NCBI RefSeq assembly: GCF_001677955.1
Contig: NZ_LELA01000081.1
Span: forward strand, 62,001 to 126,000
Direction of reading: 5' to 3'
Origin: Chryseobacterium sp. BGARF1
GTDB lineage: Bacteria; Bacteroidota; Bacteroidia; Flavobacteriales; Weeksellaceae
DNA length: 64,000 nt
Positions 49,419-59,604 of this stretch are shown here, in pieces. Under the pieces are notes generated by a model. The model worked only from the letters and a program-made list of their open reading frames with translations, was not told the DNA's origin and searched no databases. The translations under genes were made by a program, and so were the position numbers. Within the stretch, counting starts at the first letter, position 1. Each line of letters opens with the position of its first letter.

Positions 49419-51149
49419 TTAAGGAACTAATCTGATCACGCGGAAGCCTGTATTTACATAAGCCCCGTTTGATTTAGACTTTACAAATTCAAATTTAGTA
49501 GCCAACTGAGTCTGCACTTTATTGATTTGTTTAAAAATCTCTCCTTTTTTGTTTTCTCTTGTCAGCATGTCATTTACCACATCAAAACCAATTACGGCAT
49601 ATTTACCTGGAGTTTTGCAGTATTTTGATTTGTATGCGGCTAAAATTTCTTTTTCAAAATTTCCGTCAGTATTGATTTTTCTGTCCATTAAATAAACCAA
49701 ACTTGCCTGACTCAATTCATCCACTTTTTTATCGAAACTCGGCACAGCATACATACTAAATGCTTTAATACCTTGCACTTCTTTAGACAAAGCAATTATT
49801 TTATTTGAAAAAGCCTCGCCTACTGTATCATTATCACTTGCCAAAATTGCAATAACCGGAGCAGATTGTCCTGTCATCATATTCTGATCCAATTGGATCT
49901 CTGAAGCTGTATTTACAATAGTAACCTGAGCGTTTTTAACATTTTTCTCGAGGCTAGACTTCAGATAATTAGCATTCTCTTTTTTAGCGTCTGCAACAAT
50001 ATAAATTTTCTGATTAGAATAGACCGATTTTACCTCTTCAGCAATTTTATCGGCATATGTTTGACTGTTGGTTTCAACAATAATCAGATTGCTGTAATTA
50101 TATAATTCCGGTGAGTTGGCAAATGGAGCTACTACAGGGATTTTCTGAGTCTTAGTAAAATCTAAAAGATCAATAACATTTGACTTAAAGAAAGGTCCGA
50201 TAATTAAATCGGTATTATTTGGATTGATTTGTGATAGTGAGCTTTTAAATGAAGCTTCGTTACCAGAATCAACAATTTTTATATCTAATTTTTGTCCGGC
50301 AGCAGCATTTCTTTCGATTGCTAATTTTGCACCGGTAAGGAAATCTGTCGCCATCGCACGGTACTGAGTTTCGTTGGTGCTATAACCAAACGGAAGCATC
50401 AAAACAACACTTAAAGCATCACCGTTCTTTTTGATATATGCAGCATCTAGCTTTCTGATTTTCAAAGTCATTCCAGCTTTTAATCCTTTTGATAATTCAG
50501 GATTTAATGCAATTAATTCGTCAATTGTAACTCCGAATTTATTGACAATTGAAAAAACGGTATCTCCTTGTTCAACGGTATACGTAGCATATTCATCCTG
50601 GTTAGAATGAGAATTTTCAGACGAAGACCTTTCGTTCCCGGAATCTATTTTAGTTTTGTTATTATTTACCGTAGTAGATTCAGTGGAAGTTTCTACAGGT
50701 TTTGTTACTGTAGTAGCGACTGCCTGATTTCCACCGTATTTTTTGATGCTATCGAGAGGCAAAGTAATCTCGTCTCCAATCTTCATGTGAGAATCAAGCT
50801 CTGGATTGAGTTTTCTCAAATCAGTTTCAGAAATTCTATACTGTTTTGTAATTCCGTAAACCGTTTGTTTTGGTTGAAGAATGATTTTCCCAGTTTTCGA
50901 AGAAGTGTTTACAACAGGAGTTTTTGTAGCAACCGCATTTGCAGTTCCCGATTTTACGTTAACTACATCTCCAATCGCAAGTTTTCCGTCTTTTACTTTA
51001 GGATTCAACTTCAACAACTCGTCTACAGAAATTCCGTATTTCTTTGAAATATTGTAGGGAGTATCACCTTTTATAACCGTGTGTGTTTTCTGAGCCGTTA
51101 AACCAAGAAACAAACATAAACCAGATAGTACAAAAAACCTCTTAATCAT
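49419..51149 (-). CDS. LysM protein fused to a type-1 periplasmic binding fold
   Basis: 576 residues: signal peptide (FFVLSGLCLFLGLTAQ), three LysM peptidoglycan-binding repeats at about 20-66, 86-132 and 188-236 (VIKGDTPYNISKKYGIS, PKQTVYGITKQYRIS, VEQGDTVFSIVNKFGVT, each ending in NP), a Ser/Asn linker, then a periplasmic-binding (Peripla_BP-type) fold to the end (VLMLPFGYSTNETQY, DFLTGAKLAIERNA, LIIGPFFKSNVIDLLDF, VPVVAPFANSP-like IPVVAPFANS). It probably senses or holds the cell wall; ligand unknown. No transporter genes are nearby. Confidence 0.88.
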   Translation of the reverse strand: MIKRFFVLSGLCLFLGLTAQKTHTVIKGDTPYNISKKYGISVDELLKLNPKVKDGKLAIGDVVNVKSGTANAVATKTPVVNTSSKTGKIILQPKQTVYGITKQYRISETDLRKLNPELDSHMKIGDEITLPLDSIKKYGGNQAVATTVTKPVETSTESTTVNNNKTKIDSGNERSSSENSHSNQDEYATYTVEQGDTVFSIVNKFGVTIDELIALNPELSKGLKAGMTLKIRKLDAAYIKKNGDALSVVLMLPFGYSTNETQYRAMATDFLTGAKLAIERNAAAGQKLDIKIVDSGNEASFKSSLSQINPNNTDLIIGPFFKSNVIDLLDFTKTQKIPVVAPFANSPELYNYSNLIIVETNSQTYADKIAEEVKSVYSNQKIYIVADAKKENANYLKSSLEKNVKNAQVTIVNTASEIQLDQNMMTGQSAPVIAILASDNDTVGEAFSNKIIALSKEVQGIKAFSMYAVPSFDKKVDELSQASLVYLMDRKINTDGNFEKEILAAYKSKYCKTPGKYAVIGFDVVNDMLTRENKKGEIFKQINKVQTQLATKFEFVKSKSNGAYVNTGFRVIRLVP

Positions 51150-51186
51150 TTTCGATATTATAATTTACAAAAATACTTCTTTAAAA

Positions 51187-52773
51187 TTAAATGGCAACAA
51201 TTATTAATTTTGAATCTTCTACCACCATTTCTTCCATGCAAAATTCTACCCACGAATATCCGAAATCTGCAAAGAATACAGAGAAATTATATATTCTTTC
51301 CTGCCACGTTTTTGAAGGATGAACATCTAAAAACAGATTTTCTAAACGCTCCAACAATTCATTTTGTTTTATTTTTTCAGCACGAAGAAGTCTTTTTTTC
51401 ATTCTTTGGAAAGATTTCAATTGCCTTGTTTCTTCTGCTTTTACAAGATTTCCAAAAGACTGGTCTGTATTTTCTGCCTTATTTTTCAATTCTGAAAACT
51501 GTTTCGTAAGAAGATTTTCTTTTTCATTAAGCAAATGAAGAATTTCATTATTGTCTAAAATCTTATCATTCGTTATTTTTATGAAATTCTGAAAGAAGTC
51601 ATCCAGTTTTAAATTTAATTTTTCGATTTTTCCGATGGTCTTTTCTTTTAAAAACAACATCGAGTTTCTCGGAATTAGAATTGGGAAAGGTAAATTGAGT
51701 TTAGCAAAATAATCTTTCAGCTCAAGCCAATACATGATTTCGGCATTTCCACCAATGTATGCAAGATTCGGCAAAACCGTTTCCTGATAAACAGGTCGCA
51801 TCAATGCATTTGGACTAAACTTTTCGGGATAGTTTTCAAGCTCGTTTAAAATTTCTTCTTTCGTAAACTGAATATTTTTATCAACAACGATATAATTTTC
51901 ACCGTCAAAATCTATTCTGTCGCGGGTTTCAGAAAGATAAAATAAATTAATTTCACGCGGATTTACCTGAACTTTACCATATTTATTCGTCAGAAATTCG
52001 ACTTTATCTTTTGAGTTTTTATGTAAGCTAAAATTCTCAAGTTCATCTTTAAAAACATTTTTAATCTGATTTTTCAGTGCTTTGGAATCACCATCAAGAA
52101 TCAACAAACCAAAATCTGAAAACAACCTGTTAACCAAAGTCTGAATAGCTTTCGTTAAAGTATTTCCATTTTTGTAAGCTTCTTTAAGCATTAAAATAAG
52201 CTCAGTTCCAAAAATAGAATCTTTAAATTCTTTTTCAAATTCAGAAATAAAAAAAGTATCGCTGATTTGAATTCTTCCAACTGCACTTCCTGACCTTTCG
52301 TTGATTTCGTAATAATTATTCTCGGTTTTAAAATGATTGATTTCTGCAAAATCGTGGTCTTCAGAAGCCATCCAATACACCGGAACAAAATTAAAATCAG
52401 GGAAATTCTGCTGTAAATACATACAGGTCTTTATCGTCTGAAGAATTTTGTACACAAAAAAAACAGGTCCGGAAAACAGATTAAGCTGGTGACCGGTTGT
52501 AATGGTGAATGTATTTTTATGCTTAAGATTTTCTAAGTTCTCTGTCTGCTTAGAAGACAACTTAAAATCTGAAAGCTGTGATTTTATCGTTTCAGATAGA
52601 ATTTCTCTTTTTTCTAATGTAAAAGAGTTTTGTTTTGAATGAATTTGCTGAGCGAAATTTTCAAGCGAAAAAGTATGTGCTTCAAATCCTTCTATATCAT
52701 GATTCAGGAAATCTTTTACCAATTTTGGAATACTTTCGATTTCGCTGAATGCTATTTTGTTTATTATTTTCAA
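51187..52773 (-). CDS. bshC: Bacillithiol biosynthesis cysteine-adding enzyme
   Basis: 528 residues of the BshC family: TITTGHQLNLFSGPVFFVYKI near residue 97 (nucleotide-binding core), FVPVYWMASEDHDFAEINHF, RPVYQETVLPNLAYIGGNAEIMYWLELKDYF, and a long coiled coil at about 385-465. It adds Cys to GlcN-malate in the last step of bacillithiol synthesis. Bacillithiol is known in Firmicutes and some Bacteroidota. It follows the porin by 12 bases. Confidence 0.93.
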   Translation of the reverse strand: MKIINKIAFSEIESIPKLVKDFLNHDIEGFEAHTFSLENFAQQIHSKQNSFTLEKREILSETIKSQLSDFKLSSKQTENLENLKHKNTFTITTGHQLNLFSGPVFFVYKILQTIKTCMYLQQNFPDFNFVPVYWMASEDHDFAEINHFKTENNYYEINERSGSAVGRIQISDTFFISEFEKEFKDSIFGTELILMLKEAYKNGNTLTKAIQTLVNRLFSDFGLLILDGDSKALKNQIKNVFKDELENFSLHKNSKDKVEFLTNKYGKVQVNPREINLFYLSETRDRIDFDGENYIVVDKNIQFTKEEILNELENYPEKFSPNALMRPVYQETVLPNLAYIGGNAEIMYWLELKDYFAKLNLPFPILIPRNSMLFLKEKTIGKIEKLNLKLDDFFQNFIKITNDKILDNNEILHLLNEKENLLTKQFSELKNKAENTDQSFGNLVKAEETRQLKSFQRMKKRLLRAEKIKQNELLERLENLFLDVHPSKTWQERIYNFSVFFADFGYSWVEFCMEEMVVEDSKLIIVAI

Positions 52774-52785
52774 CCTGATTAAATT

Positions 52786-54726
52786 TTAGTTGAACAGATA
52801 CCATAAAATTCCGATATTCAGTCTAAAATCATAGACCGGATAATGTGGAAATGCATATGATTTGTTTGGTGAAATGACCGTTCCTATTTGCTGACCTTCG
52901 ATAAAGAAAAACATTCTTTTCACTTTCATATTAACATACAAGTCTGCGATTGGCTGTCCTCCGATTGAGAAAGAATCTGCGCTTGGCAAAATATATTCGT
53001 TAAGAATCGGGAAATATTCTCGTGTCGCAAATTTTGAGAAGTAATATACTTTTAAACCTGCCTGAATTTCTGCTGCATTTTTGAATGCTTTAGACTGAAA
53101 GAAAAAGTTAGCTCTTCCTATAAAAGAAGGCAATGGCAACAATTCTTTATTTGTTAAAACATTTTGAAACTGTAATCTTGTATTTAAATGAAATTTACCG
53201 TAGCTGAATGTAGCATCACCTCCAATCTGAGAAATATTTACAGAATTTGCGCTCTGTCTCGGCATTGCTGCAGCATCAAAATAAGTATAATTATCTACTC
53301 TAAAATAGTTGGCAAACAATTCTGTTTTAAACCATTTTAAATTTACATTTCCACCAATTTCTGTTACCGACTGATTTTTTGCATTAGTAAGGAAATAATT
53401 GAAATTATTATAAACCGAAGCATTCGCAAGATAGTTGAATGACGGATATGAATTTTGGAAATTTACTTTAGCATTCACAAAGTAATCCTTAATCGGCTCA
53501 AACTTGATATTGTTTGTCGTCTTCAAATAATTTCCAAACTGATTTCCTTTTGAAATTTCCAAGAATGAATTGACCTGGAATTTATCAAAAAGTTTAATCT
53601 GTAGATTTCCGACAGCTCCCAATCTGTTTTCTTTCATCTCAGAAGGAATTTCAAGATTTGGTAATGTAATTTGATCGACCCCGAATTTCAGCATTTGATA
53701 TCTTAATCCTGCATCCAATTTGAAACGTTCGTTATCGAAAACCAAACTGAAAGTATTGCTAAAATTATTTGAATACTTTTTCGTTGCAAGAGGAAAACCA
53801 TTAACAATCTCTGCTTCAGAAGTGTACCAATATGGTTCTAAACTACCTTGATTATAATAATATTTATTCCCTTGATTAAAGATGGTATGTCTAATTCTAA
53901 AAGGGAATTTTTCAGCATAGAAAGGGGTAAACTGGTGGCTCAGATAATATCTTCGGTAAGAATACTGCGAACTTGATGCCGCCAAATTCACCAGAGCTCT
54001 GTCACGGTTTTTAAACTCACTATCTCCCGATTGGAAGAGGTTATCATTAACAATTCCCCCATTTTCTTGATTGTTTACATTCTGATGAAGGTAATGCGCA
54101 AATAATTCATAATCTCCGCTTTTTGAAGTATAGTGCCCGGAAAACAAAGTATTATTATTTGCTGAAAGAGAGTTTCTATAAAACCCTTGAGAACGAAGTC
54201 CCATATAATCTAAAGCAAAATTGAAACGCTTTCCGATATTCTGGGTGTATGTTGACTGCAATGCAGCGCCGTTTTTCATCGCAGTATGATAAATAAAGGT
54301 CGCCGTAGGAGTTTTTACATCATAATATTTGATATCATTAATTCCTAAAATACCGTACGATTTATTTGTTGGCAAAAGCGACAGGTTTTGTTCTGCATTT
54401 ACTTCATAAGATAAAGGATTGAATCCTGATCCGATGTTCGCAAACTGTACTTTTCCAAAATTATCTCTGTTGTTATATTGAGAAAAAATATACGTCTTAT
54501 TAAAAGTCATCGCTGTATCAAAGATTTTCTTTTCAGAAAACTGAGCCTGATACTGATAATCATTAATCGTCGGTTTAAAAATTTTAAGAGAATCTTTTTT
54601 CCCGGAATCTATTACTAAGGTGTCTTTTAGCTTTTTCTCAAGCATGTTAGAGTCTGTTTTATTGACAATAACCTGAGCCTTAATAAAGGAAGCGAAGAAA
54701 AATATGATTAGAAAAAGGTATTTCAT
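52786..54726 (-). CDS. Putative porin (outer-membrane barrel)
   Basis: 646 residues: signal peptide MKYLFLIIFFFASFIKAQ, a short linker, then many alternating strands ending in the aromatic-capped YPVYDFRLNIGILWYLFN, typical of a 16-24-strand barrel and of the Bacteroidota putative-porin family (PF14121-like). Motifs such as FSQYNNRDNFGKVQFANIG are frequent there. It is upstream of bshC and may be co-transcribed. Permeability and substrate are unknown. Confidence 0.85.
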   Translation of the reverse strand: MKYLFLIIFFFASFIKAQVIVNKTDSNMLEKKLKDTLVIDSGKKDSLKIFKPTINDYQYQAQFSEKKIFDTAMTFNKTYIFSQYNNRDNFGKVQFANIGSGFNPLSYEVNAEQNLSLLPTNKSYGILGINDIKYYDVKTPTATFIYHTAMKNGAALQSTYTQNIGKRFNFALDYMGLRSQGFYRNSLSANNNTLFSGHYTSKSGDYELFAHYLHQNVNNQENGGIVNDNLFQSGDSEFKNRDRALVNLAASSSQYSYRRYYLSHQFTPFYAEKFPFRIRHTIFNQGNKYYYNQGSLEPYWYTSEAEIVNGFPLATKKYSNNFSNTFSLVFDNERFKLDAGLRYQMLKFGVDQITLPNLEIPSEMKENRLGAVGNLQIKLFDKFQVNSFLEISKGNQFGNYLKTTNNIKFEPIKDYFVNAKVNFQNSYPSFNYLANASVYNNFNYFLTNAKNQSVTEIGGNVNLKWFKTELFANYFRVDNYTYFDAAAMPRQSANSVNISQIGGDATFSYGKFHLNTRLQFQNVLTNKELLPLPSFIGRANFFFQSKAFKNAAEIQAGLKVYYFSKFATREYFPILNEYILPSADSFSIGGQPIADLYVNMKVKRMFFFIEGQQIGTVISPNKSYAFPHYPVYDFRLNIGILWYLFN

Positions 54727-54768
54727 GAATATTTTTTGTACAGCAAAAGTAAGAAATAAAAGGCAAAA

Positions 54769-54794
54769 AAAAACCCGTCTTTCGACGGGTTTTT
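54769..54794 (-). terminator. Terminator of susCD operon 2
   Basis: Perfect 11-base stem AAAAACCCGTC/GACGGGTTTTT with loop TTTC, 13 bases past the SusD stop. Confidence 0.85.
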
Positions 54795-54806
54795 GGTAGA
54801 ACCAAA

Positions 54807-56390
54807 TTATTTATAACCAGGATTTTGTTGTCCTGACATTCCTTGATTTGCAGTCATTTCCGCAAGAGGAATTGGTAATGTGTATTTATAACTTCCATTT
54901 GGTAAGTTTTGAGAAACGAAACCTTCGATATCATCATCTGCATTTCTATCCATAGTAACACCAGCAGTAGCTGCTAATCTTTTTAAGTCGATATAACGGT
55001 GACCTTCCAAAGCCAACTCTATTCTTCTTTCTTTAAGAATATCTTTATATGCTACTTGTTTGCTAGTATAAGCTGGTGTAGTAGGTGTACCTGTATACGC
55101 TCTAGCTACTCTTACCTGCTGGATGTAGTTTGCAGCTCCTGCAAAATCTCCTGCTTCAACTGCAGCTTCCGCAAGAATAAAATACATCTCAGATAATCTA
55201 AATACTTTCACGTCATTTCTCGTTGCACCACCAACCTTACCAGGAAACTTGTCGATTACATAATAATGATTTGCTAAATATGGTCTTGACGATGGATCTA
55301 AATACGCATATCTTCTTACATCGTTTCCATTTCCAGTGAACTCGTTATACATATTAACACCCCAAAACCACATTACACCTCCAGAAATAGTTGAAGTATT
55401 TGTGTTATACAAGGCTCCAATTGCACTACCTGAACCAGGAGCAAGACGGTTAAGACCAAATATAACCTCGCCACGATATTCAGTCGGAGACTCAATAGCA
55501 TCCAAATCAGCCCACATTCTTCTATACGGATTAAATGCAGCAGCCGTACTATACCAAGCAGTATACCAAGCACTTGTTCCTACAGCTCCCGACGTAGTAG
55601 TCGTCATTGGCGAAGCAGTTGTTAAATTAACACCAGACCCCGTTAGTACTAAGTCAGCATATTGTTTAGCTAAAGGATAATTACCACGGTACAGATTAAA
55701 TCTTGCTGCAATCGCATTTACTGCGCTTCTGTTTACATAGAACCTATTAACATTACTCCCAGTAGCTGCAACATTGGCTCTAGCAAAATCTAAATCTGCA
55801 TTGATAAGATCGTAGATAGCTTTGTTGGTAACTCTAGGCGCTGAAAAATTCAAATCGCTTGGAGCTGTTGTAACCAACATAACCCCTAAAGCATTCTCAT
55901 TTTTCATATCCGTTGAGAAATAAGTTTCTAACTGAAGATAACAATACGCTCTTAATGCTCTTGCTTCACCAAGAATTCTATTGTAAGCTGTGGCTTGTGC
56001 TCCTGGAGTAGGAGTAACTTGCTCAGCCATCTCTAAAAGACGGTTTACTCTGTTGATTACTGTATAGTTGTTTACCCAAATCGTCCCAGTATAGCCATCA
56101 CTAGGATCAATAAAATGCCTGTGTAATTGCCATTCTTGACCACCACTACCAATACCTTGACGCACTTCGTCTGTAACTACTGCGGTTAAATAATTAGCAC
56201 TATTGGGCTCTAGCAGACCGTAAACAGAACCAATAAGAAAATTATTCATTCCATCAACAGTAGTGATGTCTTCTCCATGCGTTTCTCCCGGTTGTACAAT
56301 TTCATAACTATCAGAGCAACTTGTAAGTATAGAATTACCCCCTAAAAGTGCTGCTCCAATAAAAAAAGCATATTTTATATTTTTTTTCAT
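54807..56390 (-). CDS. SusD/RagB-family lipoprotein, pair 2
   Basis: 527 residues: lipoprotein signal (FFIGAALLGGNSILTSC), TPR helices (ILGEARALRAYCYLQLETYFS, SAVNAIAARFNLYRGNYPLAKQYADLVL, FRLSEMYFILAEAAVEAGDF, ILKERRIELALEGHRYIDLKRLA). It is the surface lid of the SusC pair next to it (19-base gap). No polysaccharide-degrading enzyme or ECF sigma/anti-sigma pair is in the window to suggest a glycan. Confidence 0.93.
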   Translation of the reverse strand: MKKNIKYAFFIGAALLGGNSILTSCSDSYEIVQPGETHGEDITTVDGMNNFLIGSVYGLLEPNSANYLTAVVTDEVRQGIGSGGQEWQLHRHFIDPSDGYTGTIWVNNYTVINRVNRLLEMAEQVTPTPGAQATAYNRILGEARALRAYCYLQLETYFSTDMKNENALGVMLVTTAPSDLNFSAPRVTNKAIYDLINADLDFARANVAATGSNVNRFYVNRSAVNAIAARFNLYRGNYPLAKQYADLVLTGSGVNLTTASPMTTTTSGAVGTSAWYTAWYSTAAAFNPYRRMWADLDAIESPTEYRGEVIFGLNRLAPGSGSAIGALYNTNTSTISGGVMWFWGVNMYNEFTGNGNDVRRYAYLDPSSRPYLANHYYVIDKFPGKVGGATRNDVKVFRLSEMYFILAEAAVEAGDFAGAANYIQQVRVARAYTGTPTTPAYTSKQVAYKDILKERRIELALEGHRYIDLKRLAATAGVTMDRNADDDIEGFVSQNLPNGSYKYTLPIPLAEMTANQGMSGQQNPGYK

Positions 56391-56409
56391 GATAAAATTA
56401 TTAAATTAA

Positions 56410-59292
56410 TTAGAACTCAACATTTACCCCAACCGAATATACCTTCGGGTTTGGATATACTGACAATGATTGTTGAGTAATTGGTTCTGGGTCAAAACCT
56501 TTCCATTTAGACCAAGTATATAAGTTTTCTGCTTGTAAGAATACTTTTACACTTCTCACAGGTAAATTTCTAAGCATTTCTTTACTAAGATTATACCCAA
56601 TAGCAACGTTTTTCAGTCTTACAAAATCTGTCTTGTGTAGATAACGATCAGAGTCATCCTCTTGGCCTTGATTGTTTGCAGTTAAGCTAGGAATGTCTGT
56701 ATTCGTATTATCAGGTGTCCAAGCATTTAACAAGTCTTTAGAAACATTAATACCGAGAGTAGCATAGGCTGGGTTTAACAACCAACTCTCCATATTATCA
56801 TTGATCCAACCTCCAGATTGGTAAGAGAACATTGCGTTAAAAAAGAAACCTTTTACATCTAAGTCTACACCAAAACCTCCAGATACTTTAGGGAAAATAG
56901 ATTTTCCTGTAGCCACTCTATCATCAACAGTTGGCGTTTCAGTAATTTGTCCGTCTTTACCTACAAACAGTAGTTCTCCATTTTCTTGATTAACCCCTGC
57001 ATACTGATATAAATACCATTGATATGCTGGTCCTCCAATCGCTTGTACGTTGTTACCTGTAAAATCTTCTTTCGGTAAAGCTTTTACTGTATTTTTGTTG
57101 TAAGCTCCGTTTGCCCAAACAGATAATTTTATATCTTGCTTTCTGATAATATTACCTCTTAAAGAAGCCTCTATCCCTTTGTTTTCTAACTTACCGTTAT
57201 TACCTATGATGTTAAAACCATTACCTAAACCGGCTGAAATAGCAATATTATTAATCAAACGATCTGTCGTTTTTTGGTAAACATCAAAAGTACCTTCAAC
57301 AATTCCATTATAGTTAAAGTCTAAACCAATATTCGCCATTGATTGCTTTTCCCATCTTAAATCTGCGTTACCTTTAGAGAATAAATATCCATACAAGTTT
57401 TGGTATCCTCCAATAGAAGGTGTACTAGTATAATTATCAATATATTGCAGAGGTCTAAGATAAGAAGGGTTTTGATTATTTGTCGCAACCTGAATATTTT
57501 GATTCCCTTGCGTACCGTAAGAAGCTCTAAGCTTTAACATTCTAAATTTAGATTCAGCCATAAATTCTTCTTTGTCGATGTTCCATCTACCAGAAACTGA
57601 CCAGAAAGTATCCCACTTATTTTTATCATCAAATCTGTAAGTCGCATCTCTTCTTAATGTACCACTAAATCCGTATCTACCAGCATAGTCGTAATCTACC
57701 GTACCAAACGCTGCAAATGTACCAGCATTAATTTTACTTGCCGAAACTGACGGCTGATAGAAGCTTGGACTAGAAGCACTAAAAGGAATATATCCTTTTC
57801 CTGCACCAAATGACCATAATAGAGGATCTAGACCATTTTGTGTTTGAGACTTAGACAAATAATGTCCTTTATAGTAATCTAAATAAGCTGCAACAGTCAA
57901 ATCGTGATCACCAAACGATTTATTAAATGTAAGGTTAGAAACGTTATTAATCGTTAAATCTTTAAAATTTGATAGAATTTCAATCCCCCCATATTTAGCT
58001 AGTGTAGAAGCTGCCACACTATTTGACAAATATCCTAGTGGAGATCTAGCAAAAGTTCTATCTTCTTCTTTAAAATCTATTCCTAATCTATTCGTAAATG
58101 TTAAGTTATCGGTAATTTTATAACTCCCACGTAAGTTAGCATTTACAGAAGTTTCTGCATATAAATTTCGCACACCACCGATCATGTTATCATACAATAC
58201 ATATGGTCTATATGCAGCAGAGTTTTGACCAATAGCAGCAAACATTTCAGCACCATTTCTATATGGATACTTTGGTAAAGTTGGATCACCCAACACAGCT
58301 CCTAACAATACGTCTTGTGCTATATTCCCTGCTAAAGCAGTAGCATTCGCTTCCTGATCTAACTGATTTCTTTTAGAATAAGCAGCAGCTAATTGCGCTG
58401 AGTAAGTAAATCTTTTATTTTTCGATTGCCCATTGATATTATTACGGAAAGTAAATCTTTCAAAATCTGTTCCTTTAATAATCCCCTCGTTCTTCAGATA
58501 GCCTACTGAGGTAAACACAGACAAATTCTCGCCTCCATAAGTTAAACCTAAGTTATGTTGTTGTGTCATCCCTACTCTCATCAACTCTTTCGTCCAATCT
58601 GTATCTGTAGAATAGTTATTGATATCATCATCACTCATACCAACACCTTTACCACCCTGCCCATATATTTGTTGAATTTTAAGCAATTCTTTAGCATTAG
58701 CCAAATTATAAGAAGGCTTTGGATATTGTGAGAATGAAGTTAATGCATCATAAGAGACTTTCAAGCCAGAATTATACTTTCCGAATTTAGTCGTAATAAC
58801 AACAACCCCATTAGCACCTCTGTTACCATAAATTGAAGTTGCCTGAGCATCTTTCAATATACTCAAAGTTTCAATGTCGTTAGGGTTCAAGTTTCTAAAT
58901 TGCGAAGAAGAACTAGACAAACCATCTATCACATATAAAGGATCTGTAGATGCGTTTAATGAACCAACACCTCTAATTAAGATATCAATTTTACCTGAAC
59001 CTGGAGAACCAGAGCTTGAGTTAACTGACAAACCAGGTGCGGCTCCTTGAAGTGAATTCAAAAAAGTTGTATTTGGACGATTTTCCAACGTTTCAGCGCT
59101 AATAGTTGTAGACGCTGCAGTTGAGCTAGCTTTCGTCGCTGTTTTACTATACCCTAAAACAACAACCTCTTCAATCTTCTGTTCTTTTGACGGTTTTGAA
59201 GGAACGGAATCATTTTTTGTTGCCTGCGCAAAAGCTACTTGCCCGATAAAGAACAAAGCCCCAGCACTTAATACACGTAATTTAACATTCAT
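56410..59292 (-). CDS. SusC/RagA-family TonB-dependent receptor, pair 2
   Basis: 960 residues: signal MNVKLRVLSAGALFFIGQVAFAQ, TonB-box-like KIEEVVVLGYSKTATKASSTA, plug (SLQGAAPGLSVNSSSGSPG, IDILIRGVGSLNASTDPLYVIDGL, LSILKDAQATSIYGNRGANGVVVITTKFG) and barrel ending VYSVGVNVEF. As in pair 1, the N-terminal carboxypeptidase-like domain is absent. It imports an unknown ligand across the outer membrane. An AT-rich 24-bp palindrome lies 33 bases upstream of the ATG. Confidence 0.95.
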   Translation of the reverse strand: MNVKLRVLSAGALFFIGQVAFAQATKNDSVPSKPSKEQKIEEVVVLGYSKTATKASSTAASTTISAETLENRPNTTFLNSLQGAAPGLSVNSSSGSPGSGKIDILIRGVGSLNASTDPLYVIDGLSSSSSQFRNLNPNDIETLSILKDAQATSIYGNRGANGVVVITTKFGKYNSGLKVSYDALTSFSQYPKPSYNLANAKELLKIQQIYGQGGKGVGMSDDDINNYSTDTDWTKELMRVGMTQQHNLGLTYGGENLSVFTSVGYLKNEGIIKGTDFERFTFRNNINGQSKNKRFTYSAQLAAAYSKRNQLDQEANATALAGNIAQDVLLGAVLGDPTLPKYPYRNGAEMFAAIGQNSAAYRPYVLYDNMIGGVRNLYAETSVNANLRGSYKITDNLTFTNRLGIDFKEEDRTFARSPLGYLSNSVAASTLAKYGGIEILSNFKDLTINNVSNLTFNKSFGDHDLTVAAYLDYYKGHYLSKSQTQNGLDPLLWSFGAGKGYIPFSASSPSFYQPSVSASKINAGTFAAFGTVDYDYAGRYGFSGTLRRDATYRFDDKNKWDTFWSVSGRWNIDKEEFMAESKFRMLKLRASYGTQGNQNIQVATNNQNPSYLRPLQYIDNYTSTPSIGGYQNLYGYLFSKGNADLRWEKQSMANIGLDFNYNGIVEGTFDVYQKTTDRLINNIAISAGLGNGFNIIGNNGKLENKGIEASLRGNIIRKQDIKLSVWANGAYNKNTVKALPKEDFTGNNVQAIGGPAYQWYLYQYAGVNQENGELLFVGKDGQITETPTVDDRVATGKSIFPKVSGGFGVDLDVKGFFFNAMFSYQSGGWINDNMESWLLNPAYATLGINVSKDLLNAWTPDNTNTDIPSLTANNQGQEDDSDRYLHKTDFVRLKNVAIGYNLSKEMLRNLPVRSVKVFLQAENLYTWSKWKGFDPEPITQQSLSVYPNPKVYSVGVNVEF

Positions 59293-59324
59293 ATTAACAA
59301 AATTTTAATATTTTTAATGAGCAA

Positions 59325-59348
59325 ATATGTTAATAAATATTAACATAT
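59325..59348. promoter_or_regulatory. 24-bp AT-rich palindrome upstream of susC 2
   Basis: ATATGTTAATA, AA, TATTAACATAT: a perfect 11-2-11 palindrome. On the minus strand a -7-like CATATTTG (59321-59328) overlaps its end. It lies in the 312-base gap between susC 2 and a divergent gene; the remainder of that gap (to 59604) is AT-rich with no further signal recognised. Confidence 0.5.
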
Positions 59349-59604
59349 GCAAATTTTTTCACATACTCACTTATTATTTTTTTAGTAAAATTCTATAAAC
59401 AAGTAAAAACAAAAACAATTCAACAAAATTTCCATGAAAAACCATATCAAAAGATAAAATAAACGACAAATCACCTTAGCTTTAACAAATTATATACAAC
59501 ACGAATTAAATAATTTAGAATTAATACAAATTAAAAGAATTCGCATTAAAACCTATCAATAATATAGTTATTTATATTATTTTTATTGTTATTAATAAAA
59601 TAAC

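Noticed and set aside
50568..51047. 159-codon plus-strand frame opposite the LysM gene
   Set aside because: Antisense to an intact gene, rich in Arg, Ser, Phe and Tyr as expected from reverse reading of AT-rich coding DNA.
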